Source: Candidatus Rokuibacteriota bacterium
GTDB lineage: Bacteria; Methylomirabilota; Methylomirabilia; Rokubacteriales; CSP1-6
Assembly: GCA_016177555.1 (NCBI GenBank)
Contig: JACOVB010000210.1
Location: forward strand, 1-5,120
Length of the DNA: 5,120 bases
Direction: 5' to 3'
Positions 1 through 5,120 of this stretch are shown here, piece by piece. Every line of letters begins with the position of its first letter. Position 1 is the stretch's first letter. The position numbers were made by a program, and so were the translations under genes. The notes under the pieces are model-generated. The model was given only the letters and a program-made list of their open reading frames with translations, had not been told where the DNA came from and ran no database searches.

Positions 1-1152
1 GCCCTCCACAACGCGAATCGCTTCGGTATCGCCGGCCTCTTCGGGCCGCTCCGCGGCCGCTACCGTGGGGCCTACGCCACGGTGGGCAATCTCGTCAGCG
101 CCTCCCCGCTCGCCTACGCCTGCTCGCAGATCCCGGTGGGTTTCCTCGCCGACCGGCTCGACCCGCGGCGGCTGATCCTGCTCGGCACCGGGGGCGCGAC
201 GGTGGCGGGCGTGGTCTTCGCGCTGACCGACAGCTACGGCGTCGGCCTCGCCGCGCGCCTGGTGGCCGGCGTCTGTGGGGCGATGATCTACACGCCGGCC
301 ATGACCTTCGGCATCGGGTCATTCCCGGCCGCGAAGCGCGGCGCCGCGATAGGCGTCGCCTACACCGGAGTGGGGCTTGGCACCGCGACGTCGCTGGCCG
401 CCCTCCCCGTCCTGGTGGACTGGATCGGGCTCAGCGGGGCGCTCCTCTGTCTCGCGGGCTTCGCCGCCTTCATGACCGTCCTGACCCCGTTCGGCCTGGC
501 GATGCGGCGGAAGGAGCGCCCGGTTGCCCGGTCCACGCCGCGGAGCCTGCTCAGGCAGGGTGGGTTCCTGTGCCTCCTCGGGTTCAGCTTCTTCGGGTTC
601 TTCAACACCTACGCGCTCCTGACCTGGTTGCCCGCGTACCTGAGCGACGGCCTCGGCGTCAGCCCGTCGCGCGCGGGTGCCCTGGCCGCCCTCGTGAACA
701 TCACCATGACGGTGTCGTCGCCACTCGTGGGCAAGCTCTCGGACGTGGTCAGAAGCCGCCGCCTCATCCTCCAGATCGGCGCGCTCTGCGGCCTCGCCGC
801 CTTCGCCATCCTCGCCACCACGCGCGCGGTGCCGCTGGCCCTCGTGGCGGGCGTGCTGGCCGGCATCGCCTCCTCGATGACCACCGCCCCGATGATAGTC
901 TTCGCCGGCGAGCGCTTCGGCGTGGGCTCGGCGGGGCTGGCCGTCGGCATGGTGAACGGGATCGGCCAGACCGGGTCCTCACTCTCCGGCATCGTCTTCG
1001 GCCCGCTGCTCGACGCCACCGGGAGCTTCGGCTCGATCTGGTGGTCGTGCATCCCCATCGGAGTGGTCCGCTGCGCGCTGCTCCAGATGATCGGCGACGA
1101 GGCGAGCCCGGATCCCGGCACCGCGGCGGCGGAGGAGCCCCGGACGTCTTGA
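1..1152 (+). CDS. MFS transporter, 5'-truncated by window edge
   Basis: This is a major facilitator superfamily permease, a secondary transporter of the inner membrane. The frame is open from base 1, so the start lies upstream; the GTG at 82 is internal because the preceding 27 codons read as natural MFS sequence (NRFGIAGLFGPL). 383 residues are visible, close to a full 12-helix protein of about 400. The loop 2-3 signature (motif A) is seen as GFLADRLDPRR at visible residues 47-57, and its degenerate repeat GKLSDVVRSRR at 244-254 marks the second half. An arginine in the fourth helix region (ARLVAGVCG, R86) is also typical. A basic central loop (MRRKERPVARS) separates the two six-helix halves. 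The C-terminus is short and acidic. Substrate cannot be told from sequence; organic acid or drug transport are both possible. Family certain, function unknown. Confidence 0.93.
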   Translation, partial: ALHNANRFGIAGLFGPLRGRYRGAYATVGNLVSASPLAYACSQIPVGFLADRLDPRRLILLGTGGATVAGVVFALTDSYGVGLAARLVAGVCGAMIYTPAMTFGIGSFPAAKRGAAIGVAYTGVGLGTATSLAALPVLVDWIGLSGALLCLAGFAAFMTVLTPFGLAMRRKERPVARSTPRSLLRQGGFLCLLGFSFFGFFNTYALLTWLPAYLSDGLGVSPSRAGALAALVNITMTVSSPLVGKLSDVVRSRRLILQIGALCGLAAFAILATTRAVPLALVAGVLAGIASSMTTAPMIVFAGERFGVGSAGLAVGMVNGIGQTGSSLSGIVFGPLLDATGSFGSIWWSCIPIGVVRCALLQMIGDEASPDPGTAAAEEPRTS

Positions 1153-1177
1153 GCGTTCCCCGGTCGGCTGCTATACT
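1149..1177 (+). promoter_or_regulatory. sigma70-type promoter (TTGAGC - 17 nt - TATACT)
   Basis: The -35 box TTGAGC at 1149-1154 (4/6 to consensus) overlaps the MFS stop codon. A 17-base spacer leads to the -10 box TATACT at 1172-1177 (5/6). TGC just before the -10 box gives an extended -10 (TGnTATACT). An AT-rich hexamer at ideal spacing is conspicuous in such GC-rich DNA. Transcription would start near 1184, about 48 bases before the Shine-Dalgarno-coupled frame at 1232. It probably once served the ketopantoate reductase gene and would now transcribe dppBC. The motif match is seen directly; activity is inferred. Confidence 0.65.
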
Positions 1178-1193
1178 CCGCCCCTCCCGGGGA
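1157..1193. repeat. 7-bp inverted repeat flanking the -10 box
   Basis: TCCCCGG at 1157-1163 is the reverse complement of CCGGGGA at 1187-1193, with 23 bases between them that include the -10 box TATACT. It could be an operator for a dimeric regulator or a weak terminator for the MFS gene. It is short and made almost only of G and C, so chance occurrence is quite possible. Confidence 0.25.
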
Positions 1194-1220
1194 TCGCACC
1201 CGCGGTCGACCATGCGGATC

Positions 1221-1228
1221 GAGGAGGA
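1221..1228 (+). promoter_or_regulatory. Strong Shine-Dalgarno (GAGGAGGA)
   Basis: GAGGAGGA is a near-perfect ribosome-binding site. It is followed after only three bases by ATC AGC ATC ACG ATC TAC, exactly where the N-terminus of a ketopantoate reductase should begin (expected Met-Ser-Ile-Thr-Ile-Tyr). The position argues that the ancestral start codon was at 1232 and that ATG has become ATC. An ATG at 1212 lies upstream of this site and in another frame, giving an arginine/serine-rich shadow reading. Confidence 0.6.
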
Positions 1229-1231
1229 CTC

Positions 1232-1435
1232 ATCAGCATCACGATCTACGGCGCGGGCGCGATCGGCGGCCTCATCGGCGCGTATCTCGCGAGGGCGGGC
1301 GAGGACGCGCGCTTCGTCGACCCGATGGCCGAGCACGTCGAGGCCATGAGCCACGCCATCTCCCGAAAGCTCCAGGGGTCGGGCGGGCGGCGCGACGAGT
1401 ACCCGATCTTCACGGGCGCGTCGATCCAGGCCTAG
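1232..1435 (+). pseudogene. Chimeric relic: ketopantoate reductase N-terminus joined to solute-binding protein C-terminus
   Basis: This is an open frame of 67 codons ending in TAG at 1433-1435. Residues 3-30 read ITIYGAGAIGG...FVD, the GxGxxG dinucleotide-binding Rossmann strand-turn-helix of 2-dehydropantoate 2-reductase (PanE/ApbA), and DPMAEHVEAM (30-39) continues that family pattern. Homology then stops; the family is about 300 residues long and the catalytic domain is absent. From residue 42 to the stop (1355-1432) the sequence aligns without gaps to the last 26 residues of the binding protein encoded at 3506-5041. I count 12 identities, including GGRRDEY, and about 9 conservative changes. 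The junction therefore lies near 1346-1357 and is in frame. No ATG, GTG or TTG lies in frame between the promoter and the homologous start; ATC at 1232 sits where the start should be. dppB begins three bases after the stop in the same frame. It may still be translated as a leader through a rare ATC start, but enzyme activity is impossible. Confidence 0.8.
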
Positions 1436-1438
1436 GGA

Positions 1439-2362
1439 GTGCTCGGCTACCTCGCCTGGCGCAGCCTCCACTCGCTGCTGTTGCTGTGGCTGGTCACGGT
1501 GGTGGTCTTCGGACTGCTGCACCTGACGCCCGGAGACCCCGCCAGCCTCATGCTGGGCGAACAGGCCACCCCGGAGCAGATCCGCGACCTCCGGCACGCG
1601 CTCGGTCTCGACGAGCCCCTGGTCACCCAGTACGCGTGGTTCCTGGCCCACGCGGTCCGGGGCGACTTCGGCGCGTCGATCCGAGCACAGCGACCGGCCC
1701 TGGAGGTGGTGCTGGAGCGGCTCCCCGCCACCCTGCTCCTGACCGCTGGGGCCTTCATCTTCGCGCTTTGCGTGGGACTGCCGATCGGCGTGATCTCGGC
1801 GGTCAAGCGCCTGAGCCTGTGGGACCACGGCTCCATGGCGCTGGCCCTCATGGGCCAGTCGATGCCCGTGTTCTGGCTGGGCCTGATGCTCATCGTCGTG
1901 TTCTCCGTGCACCTGCGCTGGCTCCCGGTGTCGGGCGCGGGAGGCCCCGAGCACCTGGTGCTGCCCGCGGTGACGCTCGGCACCTTCCTGATCGGGCTCA
2001 TCATCCGCCTCACCCGCTCGAGCATGCTGGACGTGCTGGGACAGGACTACGTCCGCACCGCGCGGGCCAAGGGGCTGGCCGAGCGGGCGGTGATCGTGCG
2101 CCACGCGCTCCGGAACGCCCTGATCCCGGTGGTGACCCTGCTGGGGCTACAGCTCGGGATGCTCCTCGGGGGCGCCGTCATCACCGAGACCGTCTTCGCC
2201 TGGCCGGGCGTGGGCATGGTGACCGTGACCGCCATCTACCAGCACGACTACCCGGTGGTGCAGTGCGCGGTGTTCATCTCCGCCGTCCTGGTGGTCTCGA
2301 TCAACTGGGCGGTCGACGTGCTCTATCATGTCCTCGACCCGCGCATCCGGGCCTCGGACTAG
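1439..2362 (+). CDS. dppB: ABC transporter permease, DppB/OppB-type
   Basis: This is an inner-membrane permease subunit of a peptide/nickel/opine-class ABC importer; with a DppC-type partner it forms the transmembrane channel. The 307-residue length matches OppB-type proteins. The N-terminus MLGYLAWRSL followed by a hydrophobic helix (about residues 10-29) and TPGDPA (30-35) is the classic family opening and supports the GTG at 1439. The next in-frame Met would remove helix 1. The cytoplasmic EAA-type loop that docks on the ATPase is DYVRTARAKGL at 203-213, followed by RHALRNALIPV. The C-terminus YHVLDPRIR is also typical. AGGGA abuts the start codon too closely to be a good ribosome site, so translation may be coupled to the chimeric frame that ends three bases upstream. 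The substrate is not determinable; peptides, nickel, glutathione and opines are all known for the family. Confidence 0.95.
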   Translation: MLGYLAWRSLHSLLLLWLVTVVVFGLLHLTPGDPASLMLGEQATPEQIRDLRHALGLDEPLVTQYAWFLAHAVRGDFGASIRAQRPALEVVLERLPATLLLTAGAFIFALCVGLPIGVISAVKRLSLWDHGSMALALMGQSMPVFWLGLMLIVVFSVHLRWLPVSGAGGPEHLVLPAVTLGTFLIGLIIRLTRSSMLDVLGQDYVRTARAKGLAERAVIVRHALRNALIPVVTLLGLQLGMLLGGAVITETVFAWPGVGMVTVTAIYQHDYPVVQCAVFISAVLVVSINWAVDVLYHVLDPRIRASD

Positions 2363-2365
2363 CCC

Positions 2366-3250
2366 GTGACCATCGGCGCGCGGGCCGGGCACCGGCGGCG
2401 CCTCCGCCGCTTCTTCCGCCATCGCCTGGCCGTGATCGGCCTCGGGATCATGACGACGGTGGCCGGGCTGGCGCTCTTCGCCGACCACATCGGGCCGCGC
2501 TCCCCGACCGCCCAGCAGATCCTGCTGCGGCTCAAGCCGCCCGGCTTCGCGGATCCCCGCTCCGGGAAGGTCGCCTGGCTCGGCACCGACCATCTGGGCC
2601 GCGACATCCTGAGCCGGATCATCCACGGCAGCCGCGTGTCGCTCGTGATCAGCCTGCCCGCGGTGGTGGTGTCCGCGCTGCTGGGCATGACGCTCGGGCT
2701 CCTGGCCGGCTACCACGGGGGCGCGATCGAGAGCGTCGTGATGCGCTGCGTGGACCTGCAGCTGGCCTTCCCGTTCATCCTGCTCGCGCTCAGCATCGTG
2801 GCGCTCATGGGCCCGTCGCTGCGGAACATCATCATCGTGTTCGCAATCACCACCTGGCCGGTGTACGCGCGCACCACGCGCGGCGTCGTCCTGGCCCTGC
2901 GGGCGCAGGAATTCGTGCAGGCGGCCCGGAGCCTGGGCGCGAGCGACCAGCGCATCCTGTGGCGGCACGTCGCCCCCGGCGTCGTGAGCCCCGTCCTCGT
3001 GCTGGCCTCGTTCGAGGTGGCGCGCATGATCATCCTGGAAGCGGCCCTGGGGTTCCTCGGCCTGGGCGTGCCGCCGCCCACGCCGACCTGGGGGAGCATG
3101 CTCGCGGACGGCCGTGACTACCTGCGCGACGCCTGGTGGATCGCCGCCTTCCCGGGCCTCGCCATCATGCTCACCGCCGCCGGCTCGAACTTCCTGGGCG
3201 ATGGCTTGCGCGACATGCTCGACCCGACGCTCCGCAACGTCGAGGGCTGA
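2366..3250 (+). CDS. dppC: ABC transporter permease, DppC/OppC-type
   Basis: This is the second inner-membrane permease subunit of the same importer, 294 residues long, as usual for DppC. It has an arginine-rich N-terminus (RAGHRRRLRRFFRHR) followed by the first helix (about 21-40), the OppC N-terminal pattern. The family motif GTDHLGRDILSR lies at 73-84, the EAA-type ATPase-contact loop EFVQAARSLGAS starts at 182, and EAALGFLGLGVPPPTPTWG is the conserved late segment. The C-terminus GDGLRDMLDPTLRN is canonical. The GTG start lies three bases after the dppB stop, indicating translational coupling and one operon. No DppD/DppF ATPase gene follows; a convergent gene lies downstream instead. Confidence 0.95.
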   Translation: MTIGARAGHRRRLRRFFRHRLAVIGLGIMTTVAGLALFADHIGPRSPTAQQILLRLKPPGFADPRSGKVAWLGTDHLGRDILSRIIHGSRVSLVISLPAVVVSALLGMTLGLLAGYHGGAIESVVMRCVDLQLAFPFILLALSIVALMGPSLRNIIIVFAITTWPVYARTTRGVVLALRAQEFVQAARSLGASDQRILWRHVAPGVVSPVLVLASFEVARMIILEAALGFLGLGVPPPTPTWGSMLADGRDYLRDAWWIAAFPGLAIMLTAAGSNFLGDGLRDMLDPTLRNVEG

Positions 3251-3297
3251 GGCGAACGCCCTCGATTCAACCGGCCCATCGCGGCGTTCCTCGCCTC
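3249..3297 (+). terminator. Hairpin at end of dppBC (candidate terminator)
   Basis: The stem pairs 3249-3260 with 3283-3297. Seven base pairs (GAACGCC with GGCGTTC) and five more (GAGGC with GCCTC) are separated by a 3-base bulge at 3290-3292. The loop is 22 bases (3261-3282). It begins inside the dppC stop codon. No run of T follows, so it is not a textbook intrinsic terminator; it could instead protect the 3' end of the mRNA. Confidence 0.4.
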
Positions 3298-3315
3298 GAC
3301 GTGAGGGACGGAGGG

Positions 3316-3422
3316 GGAGTGAGCAGACGCCGGCGGCCGGTGCCGCCGGCGGCAGCCGGGCGCTACGCGTCGAGCGAGCAATCGATCTGCTTGGCCGAGA
3401 GCGTCTGCATCGTGCTCACTCC
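3316..3422. repeat. Long-range imperfect inverted repeat in the convergent intergenic region
   Basis: The left arm 3316-3330 (GGAGTGAGCAGACGC) pairs completely with the right arm 3401-3422. GCGTCT (3401-3406) pairs with 3325-3330 and GCTCACTCC (3414-3422) with 3316-3324, leaving seven right-arm bases (3407-3413) unpaired. The 70 bases between the arms hold a compact hairpin. The intergenic region 3251-3505 contains no credible coding sequence; besides its hairpins I see nothing else in it. This may be a bidirectional termination structure or the remnant of a palindromic repeat element. Confidence 0.45.
3328..3351. terminator. 10-bp perfect GC hairpin with CGGT tetraloop
   Basis: CGCCGGCGGC (3328-3337) is perfectly complementary to GCCGCCGGCG (3342-3351), with loop CGGT. 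It lies between convergent genes, where a bidirectional terminator would be useful. It lacks a T-tract on either side, so termination is inferred from position and stem strength only. Its first three bases also belong to the arm of the larger inverted repeat, so the two can coexist only if the stem base is trimmed. Confidence 0.45.
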
Positions 3423-3479
3423 ACGCGCCGGCCGGGGCGCTCTGTGGGCCAGACCTTCGGCACGGTCGGGGTTGGGCAT

Positions 3480-3510
3480 CCTGACGCTGCCGACGCGCCC
3501 TCGCGTCAGG
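3480..3510 (-). terminator. Hairpin over the binding-protein stop codon (candidate terminator)
   Basis: CCTGACGC (3480-3487) is complementary to GCGTCAGG (3503-3510), an 8-bp perfect stem with a 15-base loop, including the TGA stop on the minus strand. A competing 6-bp stem with tetraloop (GACGCG 3492-3497 with CGCGTC 3502-3507) is also possible. No T-tract follows on the minus strand, so this is a weak candidate. Confidence 0.3.
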
Positions 3511-5041
3511 CGCCGAGGGTCGCGTCGTGGAAGAGGAGATACTCGTCGCGGCGGCCCCCGGCCCACTTGAGCCGCTTGTTGACGGCGTTGATGTCGGGCT
3601 GCTCCAGGAGCCAGATCCACGGGCACTCGTCCCAGACGATCTCCTGCGCCCGGAGGTAGGCGGCCCGGACCCGCGCCTCGTCGAAGCTCTCGCGGGCCTC
3701 GTTGATCAGGCGGTCGACCTCCGGATTCGCGTAGAGGGTGCGCTTGACCGCGGTGGAGTAGAAGTGGTCACCCATGAGCTGGTCCGGCTCGCCGGTGACG
3801 ACGCCCCAGCCGAACATGAAGCCGTCGTACTTCGACTTCTCGTATTTCGTCACCTCGTTCACGAAGCTGCTCCACAGCGGACTCTCGAACTTGACCTGGA
3901 GGCCGACGGCTTCCAGATAGCCGGCGATCGCCTCGCCCATCTGCTTGTCGAGCAGGTACCGGCCATTCGGCACACCAAGGAAGAACGGCGCGCCCGCCGC
4001 CCCTGTCTCGGCGAGGAGCTTCTTCGCTCGCTCGGGGTCGTAGCGGTAGGGCGGCAGGCTCGGATGCGACCCGAACACGGCATCGGGCAGCGGCGCCTTC
4101 GCGATCGGCGCCAGCCCGCCCATGAGGCCCTTGCTGAGGGCCTCCCGGTCGATGGCGTAGTTGAGCGCCTGGCGAACCCGCTTGTCGTTGAAGGGCTTCC
4201 GATCTGTTCGCAGGGCGATGAACGTCACACGGTTGGTCGGCGAGGTGATCACCCGGAGATTGGGATTGGCGCGCAGCCGCGGGATCTGGTCCGGCGGGAC
4301 GTTGTTGACGACCATGACCTCGCCCGCCTCGAGCGCGGCGAGCCGGGTGCCGTTCTCCGGGATGAACCGAAAGCGGATCTGCGAGAACGCGGGCTTCTTG
4401 CCCCAGTATCCCGGATGCGCCTGCATGACCACGTGCTGGCCCGGCCGGTACTCGGCGACCTTCATCGCGCCGGTGCCCACCGGGTTGGTGGGGAAGCGAT
4501 CACCCAGCTCCCGGAAGGCCCGCGGAGAGAGCGCCATCGTCGAGGTGGAGTTGCGCAGGAGCGGCCGGCTTGCGCGCTCGGTGACGAGCTCGATGGTGTG
4601 TGGGTCCTGGATGCGATACTCGCGAATCACGCCGATGCGATTCTTCCAGGGCGATCGCGAGGTCGGCGCAGCGTACTGCTCCAGCGAGAACTTGACGGAC
4701 TCCGCGGTGAAGTCTTCGCCGTTGTGGAACTTGACGCCCTTGCGCAGGTGCCACCGGAGCACCGTGGGCGATGCCTGCTCCCACCTGGTCACGAGCCACG
4801 GAATGGGATTCGCCCGCTCGTCGCGGAACACGAATCCGTCGAACATGTGGGAGAAGATCGACCAGCCAGGGCCGCCGGCCTCGACGCGAGGGTCGAGGTG
4901 GCCCGGGTCGAGCGACAGGCCGACGACGAGCTCGGGCGCTTGCGCCCGGGCGGGGCGGAGCGGGAGTGCGGTCAGCGCTGCGCCGCCGGCCGCGGCGAGC
5001 TTCAGGATCTCTCGTCGAGTCACACGCGCTTGTGCCTTCAT
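3506..5041 (-). CDS. ABC transporter family 5 solute-binding protein, Tat-type signal
   Basis: This is a periplasmic binding protein of the DppA/OppA/NikA family (SBP_bac_5), which captures substrate for a DppBC-type importer. It has 511 residues, normal for the family. The signal peptide has the twin-arginine pattern TRREILK (8-14), a hydrophobic stretch rich in Ala/Gly/Leu, and likely cleavage after ARA (31-33). There is no lipobox Cys, so it is predicted to be soluble rather than a lipoprotein. Family landmarks are KGVKFHNGEDFTAESVKFSL (101-120), NPVGTGA (186-192), YWGKKP (212-217) and KRVRQALNYAIDREAL (287-302). The ATG at 5041 is preceded by GGAG ten bases upstream (5055-5052), and no other start is in frame within the window. 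It overlaps the upstream frame by ATGA, implying a minus-strand operon. It converges on dppC, an uncommon arrangement, so partnership with those permeases is not proven. The ligand is unknown. Confidence 0.95.
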   Translation of the reverse strand: MKAQARVTRREILKLAAAGGAALTALPLRPARAQAPELVVGLSLDPGHLDPRVEAGGPGWSIFSHMFDGFVFRDERANPIPWLVTRWEQASPTVLRWHLRKGVKFHNGEDFTAESVKFSLEQYAAPTSRSPWKNRIGVIREYRIQDPHTIELVTERASRPLLRNSTSTMALSPRAFRELGDRFPTNPVGTGAMKVAEYRPGQHVVMQAHPGYWGKKPAFSQIRFRFIPENGTRLAALEAGEVMVVNNVPPDQIPRLRANPNLRVITSPTNRVTFIALRTDRKPFNDKRVRQALNYAIDREALSKGLMGGLAPIAKAPLPDAVFGSHPSLPPYRYDPERAKKLLAETGAAGAPFFLGVPNGRYLLDKQMGEAIAGYLEAVGLQVKFESPLWSSFVNEVTKYEKSKYDGFMFGWGVVTGEPDQLMGDHFYSTAVKRTLYANPEVDRLINEARESFDEARVRAAYLRAQEIVWDECPWIWLLEQPDINAVNKRLKWAGGRRDEYLLFHDATLGA

Positions 5042-5120
5042 GCTGTCTCTTCTCCAGCCGCTCGGCGCGGGCCGATCGCGGATCCGTACAGTTGCTGGCG
5101 TCGCGTCTCGAGCTCGTCGA
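5038..5120 (-). CDS. Probable C-terminal end of an unidentified upstream gene
   Basis: On the minus strand one frame reads 26 residues from the window edge, DELETRRQQLYGSAIGPRR and then AAGEETA, and stops at TGA (5040-5038). The stop overlaps the ATG of the solute-binding protein in the form ATGA, a common sign of translational coupling. The amino acid composition looks natural for a charged protein tail. The other two frames are also open over these 79 bases, so the call rests on the ATGA overlap and the lack of a promoter-like sequence. I do not recognise the family. Confidence 0.4.
   Translation of the reverse strand, partial: DELETRRQQLYGSAIGPRRAAGEETA

Noticed and set aside
82..84. GTG at 82 as the start of the MFS gene
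   Set aside because: The frame is open to base 1 and the preceding 27 codons encode helix 1-like MFS sequence. No Shine-Dalgarno precedes 82.
570..1349. 259-residue plus-strand frame covering the MFS end and the promoter region, including the ATG at 1212
   Set aside because: The translation is an Arg/Pro/His-rich shadow of the MFS frame. The ATG at 1212 continues as a Ser/Arg/Ala repeat-like reading, whereas the neighbouring frame gives a true Rossmann motif.
1232..1435. An intact small protein or toxin-like gene
   Set aside because: Both halves are recognisable pieces of larger families (reductase N-terminus, binding-protein C-terminus), and no ordinary start codon is present, so a relic is the simpler reading.
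764..2104. 446-residue open frame on the minus strand
   Set aside because: It is antisense to the MFS gene and dppB, extremely rich in Arg, His, Gln and Ala, and without a recognisable fold. Long antisense frames are expected in GC-rich coding DNA. The plus-strand frames carry clear family motifs.
1486..3117. 543-residue open frame on the plus strand
   Set aside because: It runs out of frame through dppB and dppC, with a low-complexity Arg/Pro/Ala/Gly composition. It spans two well-supported genes and is a shadow.
3425..3440. GCGCC/GGCGC hairpin with 6-base loop
   Set aside because: Only five GC pairs in very GC-rich DNA; too likely by chance to list as a terminator.
3136..3659. Short frames on both strands in and around the 3251-3505 intergenic region
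   Set aside because: They straddle the ends of dppC and the binding-protein gene, have biased Arg/Pro composition and lack plausible ribosome sites. Nothing supports a gene between the two convergent genes.
1..5120. CRISPR array, tRNA or rRNA gene, transposase, phage genes
   Set aside because: I saw no regularly spaced repeats, cloverleaf-like sequence with a CCA-type end, ribosomal RNA sequence or recombinase motifs on either strand.

Overview
The window is very GC-rich DNA (about two-thirds or more G+C by eye) from a bacterium with Gram-negative features. The solute-binding protein carries a twin-arginine-type signal peptide with no lipobox cysteine, which fits a free periplasmic protein. 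The crowded ABC/MFS transporter content, GTG starts and GC-rich codons fit soil-type lineages such as Proteobacteria or Rokubacteria/Methylomirabilota. This placement is an inference from style and is weak.

Layout, left to right. (1) 1-1152, plus strand: an MFS transporter whose 5' end lies outside the window. (2) 1149-1435: a good sigma70-type promoter starting on the MFS stop codon, a strong Shine-Dalgarno, then a 67-codon open frame without a normal start codon. Its first ~39 residues are the NAD(P)-binding N-terminus of a ketopantoate reductase (PanE/ApbA family). Its last ~26 residues match the extreme C-terminus of a family 5 extracellular solute-binding protein. I read this as a chimeric pseudogene left by a deletion, or as an assembly join. 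(3) 1439-3250, plus strand: two tightly coupled permease genes of the peptide/nickel ABC family (DppB-like, DppC-like). (4) 3251-3505: a 255-base convergent intergenic region with several hairpins and no credible gene. (5) 3506-5041, minus strand: a complete 511-residue family 5 solute-binding protein. (6) 5038-5120, minus strand: the probable C-terminal end of another gene, overlapping the binding-protein start by ATGA.

How they fit together. A DppA-DppB-DppC order is normal in this family. The solute-binding-protein tail directly before dppB therefore suggests that the plus-strand operon once had its own binding-protein gene. A deletion would have removed nearly all of it together with most of a ketopantoate reductase gene, leaving dppBC behind the reductase promoter. 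The intact binding protein on the opposite strand could serve these permeases or another transporter. No ABC ATPase (DppD/DppF type) is visible. The main result is this relic of operon rearrangement; I see no evidence of a wholly new system such as a defence island, CRISPR array or mobile element.
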